From Cervus elaphus (Eukaryota; Chordata; Mammalia; Artiodactyla; Cervidae): DNA of 64,000 nt. This document shows positions 10,915-21,077 of this stretch, in pieces. The stretch is taken from assembly GCF_910594005.1 (NCBI RefSeq), contig NC_057831.1, positions 42,676,001 through 42,740,000 of the forward strand, written 5' to 3'. The position numbers and the translations under genes were made by a program. Position 1 is the first letter of the stretch. Each line of letters starts with the position of its first letter. Below the pieces are notes generated by a model that made no database searches, was not told the DNA's origin, and saw only the letters and a list, made by a program, of their open reading frames with translations.

Positions 10915-11186
10915 CAGAGAAGGCAATGGCACCCCACTCCAGTACTCTTGCCTGGAAAATCCCATGGACGGAGGAGCCTGGTAGGCTGCAGTACATGGGG
11001 TCGTAAAGAGTCAGACATGACTGACTTTACTTTCACTTTTCACTTTCATACATGGGAGAAGGAAATGGCAACCCACTCCAGTGTTCTTGCCTGGAGAATC
11101 CCAGGGACGGCGGATCCTGGTGGGCTGCCGTCTATGGGGTTGCACAGAGTCGGACGTGACTGAAGTGACTTAGCAGCAGCAGCAGC
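10915..11186 (+). mobile_element. Bov-A2 dimeric SINE, recent
   Basis: Two BovA monomers (GAGAAGGCAATGGCACCCCA... and GAGAAGGAAATGGCAACCCA...) joined by TTTCACTTTTCACTTTCAT, with an (AGC)n tail. A perfect 12-bp target-site duplication, AATGAGTGATTT, lies at 10903-10914 and 11187-11198. The close match to the remembered consensus and the perfect flanks suggest a young insertion, possibly polymorphic. Confidence 0.96.
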
Positions 11187-11198
11187 AATGAGTGATTT

Positions 11199-11619
11199 TG
11201 TGTGGTATTTGGAAGGTGCTGTCTTCCTGACCTTCTTGGACAAGATCCTGGATTGGTGGGTATTTCTGCAGAAGCTTTCCATTGGCCACCACCAGCTTCT
11301 GGGGGCATTTGGAGGCAATCATGGTGGAGCATGAGAGGCAGTTCCAGCTTCCTGATTCTGGCATAGCTCCAGGGGTCTCAGATACACTAGTTCTCCTGAT
11401 GGCTCATTCTGTGTAGATTGGGAGATGTTCCCGGAGGTACAGTCTAGCAGCTCCAAGAATCCTATAGACTCCCAATTCTCTATGTTAAACCACTTCCTGA
11501 CTAGGACACCTAGGGTGGTTTGTGTTTCTGTGTTGAACCCCAGCTGATACTGAAGTCTGGAAAGATAGTCTGGGATCACTTGCATGTGGCCACTGTATGT
11601 CTCCAGCTAATTTTTTGGT
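11199..11619. other. Unassigned
   Basis: An 88-codon minus-strand frame (11319-11585) has no recognisable domain. Possibly an old interspersed repeat; I cannot name it. Confidence 0.35.
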
Positions 11620-11790
11620 CTTAACTTCAAATTTACCATCTACCAATTGTCACATCGTGATTTCCTCCTTCCGTGCCTTTGTTCATCTCATTTTCTCTGC
11701 TTGGAATGTCCTTTTATTCTTTCTTCAAACCTCAGTTCAAAGGTCATGTTCCCCAGGAGCTTTCTCTCCTAGAATTAGGGCTAAGTGAGA
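11620..11790 (+). mobile_element. L2 LINE 3' fragment
   Basis: GTGCCTTTGTTCATCTCATT, TCTGCTTGGAATGTCC and CAGTTCAAAGGTCATGTTCC follow the order of the sense L2 ORF2 tail (CCTTTGCACTTGCTGTTCC, CTGCCTGGAATGCTC, CAAATGTCACC). Confidence 0.7.
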
Positions 11791-11824
11791 TATTTGTATG
11801 TTAGGTAAATTCGTTCTTTGAGTT

Positions 11825-11945
11825 TTGATTAAACACTGGTCTAGGCATTTGGAAATGAAAGACATCCCTGGCTTTTAGGGGACTTTCAGTCTAGAGTGGG
11901 AGATAAATGGGTAAATATATAACATAGAGACATACAACTACACTA
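11825..11945 (-). mobile_element. L2 fragment, antisense
   Basis: ACACTGGTCTAGGCATTTGG followed by TTTCAGTCTAGAGTGGGAGA resembles antisense L2 (CACTGTTCTAGGCGCTGGG...CATTCTAGTGGGGGAGA). Diverged. Confidence 0.5.
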
Positions 11946-12989
11946 GCATATTGAATCTCTCTCAGAGGTTGGTACAGTGTTGGTGCTTCTAAATGTCTGC
12001 TAATGTGGTTTGATATGACATATGTGGGTGAATTATATATAGTGAAATTCACATGACAGTACTTGATGCTGTGGAAGAAACACCGTCGGTTCCACTTTAT
12101 GGATTCAAAGTGCACATTTCATCTCACGAGCACTAGTATAATGATTTGCCTGCAGCTTTGATCCCCGAAAGCCACTATGATTTCTTGTGAAAAGAGAATA
12201 TTCCAGTTCTTTCCTTTCTACACAAAATTTGACATTCCTTGAATTAATTTCTTTCAGAAGACATCCCATGGAGCTCCATTTGAATATTTCTTAATGTACC
12301 CAGTTAATTCCAGAATTAAAGCCTCTCCCCCAGCTGAGAAAGGAAAAATATTAATGAGTTGAGATTATTGCTTACTTTCTCTGTTTACTGGAATTAAGCA
12401 TATATTCATGAACAGTTTAAAATTAAATATTAAGACAAAAATCAAAAAGGAAACTGGTAAGGAACAATTTTAAAAAATTCTGTCTTGTCTGCCTAGGAAC
12501 ATGGCTACCTGCCAGACTGAGCCATCGTCTAACACAGATACAGTTCAGAGTGACTTACAGTCAGATTTCTTTAGGGCTTCCACCTATGCTCAATTAATGA
12601 CCTGCAGAACTTGAAACCTACTTTCTTCGAATCATTCTCTTTGTTTCTTATTGGGTAACACTCTTTGCCTGAAGAAATGGAATGCTTTGGCCAGGTCCCT
12701 TGTGTCTGGCAACTGTCTCCTCCACCCCGGTTGTACCAGTTTAACTCTTTCTTTTCCCATAACAATGCTGGCTTATTCTCTAGTCCGTCTTTTCCTTAGT
12801 TCTTCCACCTTGACAACCCTCCTTAGGGCCACCAGATGGCTCCAGCTTAATTTTTAAACATAACATCAAGCATCCCATTTTATCCCGTCTGCTCATGGTC
12901 CTATATCCTGGATTCCTAATTTTGCCTTTTTGCAAAGCTATGTCCTGCAACTCTAAACTGGACATTACTCTCTTGTTTAGCAAGATACC
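11946..12989. other. No recognised feature
   Basis: Single-copy-looking, AT-rich. Short frames (64-74 codons) are not recognisable. Confidence 0.4.
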
Positions 12990-13487
12990 ATGATGGTTCA
13001 AATCTGCACATTTTCTTTTTTGTGTTCCTTGGAGTGATACATTAAAGTCCCAATCTCTGCAACCTGGTCCCTTTGTTTAAAAATAGGGTATTTGCAGACA
13101 TAACCAAGTTAAAGATGCAGTGATATTTGATTAAAGTGGGCCCTAATCTAATATGACTATGTCCTTAGAAGAAGAGAAAACAGCAACATGGGGAGGACGC
13201 CTTGTGAAGACAGAGATACGCAGACATGTAGGAGAGAGGCCATGTGAAGATGGAGGCAGAGATTGGAGTAAAGGTGCTACAAGCCATAGAACACCTGGGG
13301 CTACCCGAAGTTTAAAGAGGCAAGGAAGGGCACTTCCCTAGAGTCTTTCGAGAGAGCATGGCCGTGCCAGCACCTTGCTTTTGGATTTCTAGTTTCTGGA
13401 ACTGTGAGAGAATACATTTGTCTTATCTTAAGCCACCCAGTTTGTGTTAATTTGTTACTGCAGGCGTAGGAAACTAATATAGAAACT
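12990..13487 (+). mobile_element. MLT1-type LTR (ERVL-MaLR)
   Basis: Shows TAGGGTATTTGCAGACATAA, GTGGGCCCTAATCTAATATG, GACTATGTCCTTAGAAGAAG, GGCCATGTGAAGATGGAGGC, GGAACTGTGAGAGAATACAT, and a right end of GCCACCCAGTTTGTG...GGAAACTAATATA. This is the characteristic MLT1 order. Non-coding solo LTR. Confidence 0.85.
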
Positions 13488-13609
13488 CAAACAAGATGCG
13501 GCCCAGTTGGCCCTGTGGTTGGGCAGTGAACATCAAGAAAAGCAGAAACCATCTGTTCCAGCTCTCTGTTTGGAAATACTTTCTTACATTTTAATACCAC
13601 ATTAAAGTT

Positions 13610-13790
13610 CACGGAACAGTTTCTACATATATTATCCTCACCAGTCCACGAGTTTGGAATTCCCCCTCATTTTGCAGATGAGGCAACAGCTGAGGCTGGA
13701 TGTTGACTATCTTGATCAAAGTAACACATCTGGTAGGTGGTAGAGTCCAGCTCATTCTTGGCTTTTTTGACAAAACCCCACAGCACTTTC
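13610..13790 (-). mobile_element. MIR SINE, antisense
   Basis: TATTATCCTCACCAG, CCCTCATTTTGCAGATGAGG and AACACATCTGGTAGGTGGTA match the antisense MIR order. Confidence 0.7.
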
Positions 13791-13979
13791 TACTACCCCA
13801 TCCTGCCTACTTGGTGTAGTGAAAAAGTCCCTTGAATACACCTTCTTCCAACCCTCTTCACTGTCTATGTGACTGCTGCTGGACAGGTGATCTCAGGACT
13901 GAAATTCAGAAACTCAGATTCATCAGATCAGTGAAAGTAAGCAAGTGTCAGGCTGATGGAAGTGGCTGTACTGGAATAT

Positions 13980-14680
13980 AGCTCAAATACCATCCACCTC
14001 TCTCCATCTTGCTCCTTCCACCAATGAGGTCACAGCACCAGTCTGCTATCGGCCTGCTCCTGCTTAAGCTCATGACAGTGTTCCCCAGGCAGCCAGAGTG
14101 AGCATTTAAACGTGAAAAATTACATGACTCTAGTTACTTACAGAACCTTTCACAGTGTACAAAAGAATACTTACCTTGAACTACAGGGTCCTGCCAGGTC
14201 CTCTGATTTCATCTCACATCTCTCTCATCCCTTGTTCACTGTGTTTCAGCCTCACTGGTCTTTTTCCTCTTGAACATGTCAGGGTCATTCCCACTACTGA
14301 CCTTCGCCCTAGCTCTTTTCTATGCCTATGCTTTCAAGTTGTGATTCAGATATTTCCTCTTTAGGGAAGTGAGAGTGAAAGGGAAAGTGTTAGTCACTCA
14401 GTCGTGTCCAACTCTTTGTGACCCCATGGACTGAATGAAGCCCGTCAGGCTCTTCTGTCCATGGGATTTCCCAGGTGAGAATACTGGAGTGGGTTGCCAT
14501 TTCCTCCTCCAGGGGCATCTTTCTGACCCAGGGATTGAACCCAGGTCTCCTGCATTGCAGGCAGATTCTTTACTGTCTGAGCCATCAAGGAAGCTCCCCT
14601 GTTTAGGGAGGCTTTTCCTAAATTCTATCCGAGCTTATAGTCCCCTCTCTTAGTCTTTCTCTACTTCTCTTGTTTTCTTT
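13980..14680 (+). mobile_element. L2 LINE 3' region, split by a SINE
   Basis: The block at 14200-14360 (CATCTCTCTCATCCCTTGTT, CAGCCTCACTGGTCTTTTTC, GCTTTCAAGTTGTGATTCAG) is typical of sense L2. After the SINE at 14368-14597 it resumes as TTAGGGAGGCTTTTCCTAAA, the L2 GAGGCCTTCCCTGA motif. Confidence 0.7.
14368..14597 (-). mobile_element. Bov-tA SINE with target-site duplication
   Basis: Antisense element. CCTCTTTAGGGA at 14356-14367 and CCTGTTTAGGGA at 14598-14609 form a 12-bp duplication with one mismatch. The tail side begins AGTGAGAGTGAAAGGGAAAG. Inserted in L2. Confidence 0.92.
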
Positions 14681-14682
14681 TC

Positions 14683-15115
14683 TTTTTTTTGAAGTACAGT
14701 TGATTTACAGCCTCATGTTAGTTTCAGTTATACAGCATAGTGATTCAGTTATATATGCTCTTTTTTGAATTTTTTTCCTTTATAGGTTATTACAAAATAT
14801 TCAGTATAGTTTCCTGTGGCTTCCCTTCTGGCTCAGCTGGTAAAGAATCTGCCTGCAATGCGGGAGACCTGGGTTTGATCCCTGGGTTGGGAAGATCCCC
14901 TGGAGAAGGGAAAGGCTACTCACTTCCAGTCTTCTTGCCTGGATAATTCCACGGACAGAGGATCCTGGTGAGCTACAGTCCATGGGGTCGCAAAAAGTTG
15001 GACACAACTGAGTGACTAAGCACAGCACAGCACCATGTCTTCTTTATTCATTCATCTGTCAATGGACATTTAGGTTGCTTTATTGTCATCATAGAAATTG
15101 TTACTATTTCAAACA
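14683..15115 (-). mobile_element. L1 3' region, antisense, split by a SINE
   Basis: AAGTACAGTTGATTTACAG...AATATTCAGTATAGTTTCCTG left of the SINE and CATTCATCTGTCAATGGACA right of it belong to the antisense L1 3' end and ORF2 C-terminus. Part of the expected sequence between them is missing, so a deletion accompanies or predates the SINE. Confidence 0.8.
14817..15033 (+). mobile_element. Bov-tA SINE
   Basis: GGCTTCCCTTCTGGCTCAGC to GGACACAACTGAGTGACTAA, with a short CAGCACAGCAC tail. Nested inside antisense L1. Confidence 0.93.
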
Positions 15116-15139
15116 GTCTCATTTACTAATTTATTTCCT

Positions 15140-15285
15140 TGCTTTATAGCCTGCTTCCCTTACAAGTCTCTAAGATTCATGACGGCCAAACATTGTTTTT
15201 TTCTATGTTGTATATCCAGAACATAAAAGAGTGCCTGATTGATAGTGAATACTCTGTACAGGTTTGTTGAATGAACACCAAATGT
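15140..15285 (+). mobile_element. L2 3' end
   Basis: TTGTATATCCAGAACATAAAAGAGTGCCTG followed by GTTTGTTGAATGAAC (15209-15275) matches the sense L2 terminus (AGTGCCTGGCACA...TTTGTTGAATGAA). Confidence 0.75.
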
Positions 15286-15299
15286 AATAAGTAGTCATA

Positions 15300-15515
15300 A
15301 CCAAGTGTTTCAGAGCTTACTATGCTTCAGACACTGATGTAGTGCTTACATGAACCATCTCATTCACAGCAACCCAATGAGTTAGAAATGATTCTTCATC
15401 CCCATATTAGAGATGAGACCCCGAGGCTGAGATGAAAGGACGTACACAAGGTCATTCAGCTTGTGAGTATTAAGACTCAAATCCAGGTGTGCGAATGACT
15501 AGTTTATTCTCTCAT
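15300..15515 (-). mobile_element. MIR SINE, antisense
   Basis: CATCTCATTCACAGCAACCC, CATCCCCATATTAGAGATGA, ACACAAGGTCATTCAGCTTG and CTCAAATCCAGGTGTG are the successive antisense MIR blocks. Nearly full core. Confidence 0.8.
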
Positions 15516-15529
15516 ACTCCCTGCTTGGA

Positions 15530-16953
15530 TTGTGTACAGACTTGCGAGGCTTATTTCATGGTGTCAAGGACTATTTCAGAAAGCAAATGTTAGGTATTAA
15601 GGCAATGGTTTTTCTTTTTTTATGGAAGTCGTCCGGCTCAGTACTCATATCCAGAACCACAGTTCAGTACGTGGAGTCAGGTAAATAGCCCTATTCCTGG
15701 CAGTACCATTGTTTTTAGGGCTCCATCCTGATGTCATTTACTTTGTGCTTTATGGATTGGGGGGGGCACAATTTCCAGACAAATCAATGGCTCCCTTGAC
15801 AGCAAAGAATTCCTAGAAACAAAGAGGTCATGGTAGAATATTGTTCAATGCTTCCCCTCCTCTTCATATGGCTCCCATTAATTTCTCCTCCTGCGTTAGC
15901 AAAGCTGGCTGGGACACAGGCTCCATTTAGCAAAACGATGAAACACAAACGTTTATTGAGCCTGTGCTTCGAATCAACAGGGTTTTCCTCAGATTGAGTT
16001 GCCGCCAATTATCCTCCATGCAATTATGGCGATCCCAGAAGCAAGCAGATGGGGAAGAGTTTTGTTTTCAAATGGAGGAGAAACCAATATGTAGGAAGAA
16101 AAGGCAGCTTGTTCATTTGAACAGACTCCAGGTGGCTGGTCGCCAAAAGGCAGAGAGCTGGGGAGCCAGGTCTGGCCCTGGATCAGTCCGGCTGCCCACA
16201 GACCAGAGGAACCAGCGAGGTGACAGGCTCTGCCCCCCACATCACACTTGTCTGCCGGCGGCCAGCTTGGCTGGGAGAGTGGAGGCCGAGGGAGAGGCAG
16301 CCCACAGAGGTCCTCGCAGGTCAGACATCCGACCTTGATGCCACTGGAACATCAAGTCCTGCTATTTTGTTGTCGTTCAACAGTAACATGTTGATGTGTT
16401 TTATTAGAGAAGAAAATTCAAGAAAAGACATGCAAAAGCTCAAGCCATATGGCAAACCTCCTGGGACAGCTTTGATCATTTGGAGTTTCACAAAACCTAG
16501 AAGATATTTCCCCTTTCTGAAAGATCACATTGTCCTAAACTTCTTGCTGGACTCTGCCTCTTGAGGGTACCATTCACAAGAGAACCAAGGACACTGTTGA
16601 GTGATTGCTGTAATTATTTCCGTCTGGGTTTTTATTTACAATTACATAGGGTGCCTAGGGCTACATTAAAAAGAGTCAACATTGTCAGTTCCATGATCAT
16701 CAATGCTTAGAGGGGATTTGTTCCCCCTTTGAGGCGAAGGGACTACATTCACACTGAAACAAATCCAAGTCACATGACATGAAATGTAGGAATGATTTAC
16801 TCAGTACATTAATTAAGGTGAAAAAAAGTATAATTAAATGAGGGGAAAATCCCTACAAACATCAGCCCAACCTATCAGCCATATAAAGGTAGTTTGAATT
16901 TTAGTTATCATCCACATAGCAAATAAGGACTTGTGATCCTGTTTCAAAAGAAT
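15530..16953. other. Repeat-free block; candidate conserved non-coding sequence
   Basis: I recognise no transposon over about 1.4 kb. 16110-16340 is GC-richer with roughly 9 CpG, and overlapping frames of 83-124 codons run through it, none recognisable. The surrounding sequence (15780-16060, 16340-16560) is balanced in composition and not simple-repeat-like. It could hold an enhancer or a non-coding exon; nothing in the sequence proves either. Confidence 0.3.
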
Positions 16954-17166
16954 CTGCTTCCCAGGTGGCACAGTAGTAAAGAATCTGCCTGCCAATGCAG
17001 GAGACTCAGGTTCGATCCCTGGATCGGGAAGATACCCTGGAGGAGGAAATGGCAACAAACTCCAATATTCTTGCCTGGAGAATTCCAGGGACAGAAGAGT
17101 TTGGCAGGTACAGTCCATGAGGCTGCAGAGAGTTAGAGATGAGTGAGCACACAAGAAAAATAATAA
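16954..17166 (+). mobile_element. Bov-tA SINE with long target-site duplication
   Basis: Runs from CTGCTTCCCAGGTGGCACAG to GAGATGAGTGAGCACACAAG. Flanked by GATCCTGTTTCAAAAGAAT (16935-16953) and the same string with one A fewer (17167-17184). This 18-19 bp duplication is the longest I found in the window. Confidence 0.95.
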
Positions 17167-17224
17167 GATCCTGTTTCAAAGAATAGCTTATTTTTCTAGA
17201 TTAAATAGGTAAGAAAACATTTTA

Positions 17225-17340
17225 TATGACCTCAGTTTTAATCCCTGTTCAGCCACATATAGCTGCGTAGCTTTGGTCAAGTCATTTATATTGTCTGGGA
17301 CTCAGTTTCTCCCTCTAGATGAAGTTAGCACTCTCAAATT
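17225..17340 (+). mobile_element. MIR SINE, sense
   Basis: TTCAGCCACATATAGCTGCGTAGCTTTGGTCAAGTCA then GGACTCAGTTTCTCCCTCTA (17250-17320) parallels the MIR core (TAGCTGTGTGACCTTGGGCAAG...CAGTTTCCTCATCTG). Confidence 0.75.
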
Positions 17341-18150
17341 CTGGGGTGAGTTTCACTCATGGATCCTGACTAGAGGAAAAAAAATAGCCTGATAAACTTT
17401 GAGCTTTTTAAAAGGGGGATTCAGTCTGTAAGCACCTAAATAATAATATCGGAGAGCATGCTGATGGTTTCACAAATGATCACAACAATTGCACGTCTTT
17501 CACCTGACTGAATATCATGGCGAAATGCAGGGGTATGCGAAACCAATTCTGCCCATACAACATGTACGAGATGGATGGTGTCTATTTTGAGGGTAAGGGG
17601 AAAAAAGCCCAGGAAACCTCTTAGAGGCAGGAAGCAATTTTGGAAATGCTGCAAAAGACAGTGATATTGTTCTTGGTTTAATAGGTGATCTGCCCCATGA
17701 AATAAAGCTGCAGGGCCACGTTTGTCTTGGTTAATAATGTCAGCGGAATGAGGAGGTTTAGCTGTAATAACAGTAATAACTGTGTCGATGTAACTGCTGG
17801 GGCTGAATTTCCATCTGCAGCCTCATAATATATGACCTTTGTTATGCCTCTACCTGTTGATTTTTTAAAGCAAAATTGGCTTGTCTGTTCTGCTCAGGGA
17901 ATGGAGGCTGAAATAGTCCATTTTCCCTAGATAAATCAAGGTCTTGTGGGTGGTGATTTAATCTCACAAGTGTCTTTTCGGGCTTGATTAAAATTGCAGA
18001 GAAAAGAAGTAGGACATTAACAAATACATTGTTACTCTGATAGTGAATCAGGTGGGTTTAAAGCTAGACTGGACATTTTTATTTACTTCTTGTCTTTCCT
18101 TTCATTACCTTCCATTTTTTGTTCCCATAAAACAAATATTGATACCTGTA
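17341..18150. other. Repeat-free, TAAT-rich block; candidate enhancer
   Basis: About 800 bases without a recognised repeat. TAAT-type homeodomain cores recur (TAATAATATC, GGTTTAATAGG, GTAATAACAGTAATAAC, TTGATTAAAATTG). Such islands between dense repeats often prove conserved, but conservation cannot be judged from one sequence. A minus-strand frame of 72 codons (17436-17654) is not recognisable. Confidence 0.35.
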
Positions 18151-18232
18151 TTTTCTTCTATGATGTCTTCCCTGCCCTCCCCTGATAGAGTTAACCGTTC
18201 CCCACTCTTGGGACATGTTTTATTACACTTGT

Positions 18233-18455
18233 CGTGTGTGTGCTCAGTCGTTTAGTTGTGTCCTACTCTTTGCGGTCCCATGAACTGTAGCCCGCCAGGC
18301 TCCTTGGCCCATGGAGTTTTCAAGGCAAGGATACTGGAGTGGGTTGCCATTTCCTTCTCCAGGGGATCCTCTCCACCCAGGGATCGAACCCATGTCTCTG
18401 GTGTCTTCTGCATTGGCAGGTGAGTTCTTTGCCACTAGCGCCATCTGGGAAGCCC
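18233..18455 (-). mobile_element. Bov-tA SINE
   Basis: Antisense: GTGTGCTCAGTCGTTTAGTT at left, GCGCCATCTGGGAAGCCC at right. Part of the SINE cluster inside L2. Confidence 0.92.
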
Positions 18456-18465
18456 TATGCTTATC

Positions 18466-18674
18466 ATGAAAGTGCAAGTCACTCAGTCATGCCCGACTCT
18501 TTTTGACCCCATGGACTGTAGCCTGACAGGCTTCTCTGTGCATGGAATTCTCCAGGCCAGAATACTGGAGTGGGTAGCCATTCCCTTCTCCAGTGGATCT
18601 TCCCAACCCAGCGGTCGAACCCAGGTCCTGCATTGCAGGTGGATTCTTACTATCTGAGCCACCAGAGAAGCCCA
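18466..18674 (-). mobile_element. Bov-tA SINE
   Basis: A second antisense copy, immediately right of the first: AAAGTGCAAGTCACTCAGTC to CTGAGCCACCAGAGAAGCCC. Confidence 0.92.
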
Positions 18675-18689
18675 AAAGAAAGGCAGCTA

Positions 18690-18765
18690 CCAGGTGTAAC
18701 TCTAACGCCATCCTCAAATTGTAAGTGCAGTCTTAACCACCGCACCACCAGGGAAGTCCCAACAC
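18690..18765 (-). mobile_element. CHR-2-type tRNA SINE, head only
   Basis: The right end TTAACCACCGCACCACCAGG GAAGTCCC is the antisense head of the cetartiodactyl CHR-2 SINE. Its tail side is missing. ACACTT left of the SINE cluster (about 18226-18231) and again at about 18765-18770 may be its original target-site duplication, which would place the Bov-tA copies inside this SINE or its tail. Confidence 0.65.
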
Positions 18766-18924
18766 TTACCATACTATTTTGTAATTCATTTGTTAATCCA
18801 TCTCATCTCCATCCCTGCCCTGGGGGTTCTTTGAAGGTGAGGTGAGGTCTTGCTCATCTCTGGATCTCTAACATTCATCATGAAGCTTTCTACAACATTT
18901 TCTGGAAGTGCAATGTAATATTCT

Positions 18925-19414
18925 GCCACATACCTTTTCCCCCCCAAGTGTTTTCACACAATGTGAAGTCACTTAGTTCTTCCAGTCATCTCATGCAGTG
19001 GTCAGGGGAGGTAATGGAGTAGAAGCAGCTGAGATTAAGTGAAGTGTGTTGATTGGAAACTGGCTGAATGGTTCAAGATTTTCCAACTAATTAGTAGTGA
19101 ACACAGGGTCAGAGCTCTTGTTTTCTAATGACTAGCCTTGAGCTTGGGCTAGCCCGTGCAAGATGGGTAACCCATGGGATATACATGGTAACAGACACCT
19201 TTCTCATTGTTTTCTAACATACCCAGGCTAATACACCACTTGTATTTATTTTTCTTTCTAACCCATCTTCCTTTCCCACTACTAACTTTATTATTGTTAT
19301 TTTTCAAAATCTTTTTCCATTTTTTTCCTCTTACTACCATTTCCTTGTATACTCTTATATCTCTTTTCCCTCACTGGAGGCCTTCAAGCTCTGACACAGG
19401 CTGAAGACTATTGA
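18925..19414. other. Unassigned; weak antisense MIR near 18950-19130
   Basis: CAGGGTCAGAGCTCTTGTTT and neighbouring blocks loosely recall antisense MIR. 19240-19360 is strongly pyrimidine-rich. Confidence 0.35.
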
Positions 19415-19860
19415 TTGTTGTTCAGTTGCTAAGTCATGTCCCGCTCTTTGTGATCCCATGGACTGCAGCATGCCAGGCTTCCCTGTCCTTCACTATCTCC
19501 TGGAGTTTGTTCAAACTCATACTGTCCATTGAGTCAGTGATGTTATCTAACCATCTCATCCTCTGCCACCCCCTTCTCCTCCTGCCCTCAATCTTTCCTA
19601 GCCTCAGGGTGTTTTCCAATGAGTCAGCTCTTCAAATCAGGTGGCCAAAGTACTGGAGCTTTAGCTTCAGCAACAGTCCTTCCAATGAATATTCAGGGTT
19701 GACTTCCTTTAAGATTGGCTGGTTTGATTTCTGTGCCATCCAAGGGACTCTGAAGAGTCTTCTCCAGCAGCACAATTCAAAAGCATCAGTTCTTTGGTGC
19801 TCAACCTTCTTTATGGTCCAACTCTCACATCCATACATGACTACTGGAAAACTGTTGCTT
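19415..19860 (-). mobile_element. BovB LINE 3' end
   Basis: The minus strand encodes the BovB reverse-transcriptase C-terminus in two frames. One block includes MYGCESWTIKKVEHQRTDAF, then the LFRVPWMAQKSNQPILKEVN region. After a frame change comes the LNKLQEIVKDREAWHAAVHG block. The break and a 5' truncation near 19860 mark it as dead. Confidence 0.93.
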
Positions 19861-20124
19861 AGCTTAGACAATGTTAAGACTTCCTCTGACAGGTCTAATC
19901 ATGTAGATCTGTCCTTCCCAAACTTAAGTTCTTGAGATTGGGAGTTCTAGAAGCCCCAGTGTGAGCACATTGTAATAAATATGAATGACAATATACCTGA
20001 TACCCTAAGGAGGATATGATTACTGAAGGGGTTGGATGGTAAATGCCATGACTTCAGAGGACACTTAGCTCATAACAGGGCGCATGGAGAGATGGGTACA
20101 GAAGAAGGCTCTTTGGATGGTTCT

Positions 20125-20345
20125 TGAAGGATCCAACTGAGCCCTGGAGTCAACCAGCTTGGGTTTCAATCTTGCCTCCAGCACTGATTGGTTGAATGCA
20201 CTTGGGCAAAGTATTCTTTCCAAGGCTTAGTTTTTCCATCTGTAAAAGGGGGATTATGGCAATATAATCATACTGTTGAATATTAAAAAAAAGATAATGA
20301 AAGTAAAGGGCATAGATCACTGCCTGACTCATGATCAGTGTTCAT
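20125..20345 (+). mobile_element. MIR SINE, sense, near full length
   Basis: GAGCCCTGGAGTCAACCAGC, CAATCTTGCCTCCAGCACTG, GCACTTGGGCAAAGTATTC, TTTTTCCATCTGTAAAAGGG and the right part CATAGATCACTGCCTGACTCATGATCAGTG (20310-20340) follow the MIR consensus order. Confidence 0.85.
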
Positions 20346-21077
20346 ATAGATTAATGACTATTCTTAAAATGTTTATTTATGTTAATTTTTGTTGCATATA
20401 TAGGTGCAGGTCCATTATAGAGTGGAACACAAAATTTGCCCAAGTCTGAATTTCTGTGATAAAACACAGACCCTCAGAGAAGCTTTGAACCTTGATGATA
20501 GGCAGCTTCAGGCAATCTCCAGACCTGGACGTTCCTCTGATTTGATGGGCACTGGCTCCAAGGGATGGTTTAGAAGCAGAGACCAGGATGGGCAAATGAC
20601 AGCTAAAGATGCTGAAAAGGAGACTGCGGAGTTCCTGAGCCCTAACTGGAGAGTTAACTAAGTTTTCAGGAAGAAGGCAGTCATGCTGAATAATTCCTAT
20701 TGGCTGTAACAGACGCTTTCCACAAAGCTACGTATAGAGGTTCTTCTTTTCAAGACAAAATAGTGAGCAGCAGAAGCTTGGGCTCAATGGTCCCCTCCTT
20801 GGTTTCTTTTAGAGTCTCTCATATTGGGACTCTCAAACACCCAATTCTCTCTAGCTACTCTAACTGATGCCATCTTCCTCACTATTGTGCTAATCCACCT
20901 GTGCTTGTCCTAGTTCTAAATCCTCTCTGTCCTTCCTATCCTACACCTCTGTCCCTGCCTCCAACTTTACTTCTCATTCCCAAGAGGGGTGAGCAAATCC
21001 AATAAATGAATTTGTGATATGTAACCAATGAGCGATACTGCAAGCCACAGGCTGTGTTTTCAAGGAAATAGACTTGA
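20346..21077. other. Unassigned
   Basis: An 85-codon plus frame (20404-20661) and its minus shadow have no recognised domain. No repeat identified. Confidence 0.4.

Larger units (their letters stand above)
18151..18910 (+). mobile_element. L2 3' region carrying three nested SINEs
   Basis: The left piece (TGATGTCTTCCCTGCCCTCC, ATAGAGTTAACCGTTCCCC) and the right piece (TTTTGTAATTCATTTGTTAA, CTCATCTCTGGATCTCTAAC) are consecutive parts of the sense L2 3' end. The 535 bases between them are SINE sequence. Confidence 0.7.

Noticed and set aside
10915..11186. Two similar monomers considered as a CRISPR-like or satellite repeat
   Set aside because: They are the two arms of one Bov-A2 dimer with a target-site duplication. 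No array of equal spacers exists anywhere in the window.
12990..13487. Possible active retroviral LTR
   Set aside because: Diverged MLT1-type LTR with no internal retroviral genes nearby. The same applies to 31045-31320, 45590-46318 and 50560-50935.
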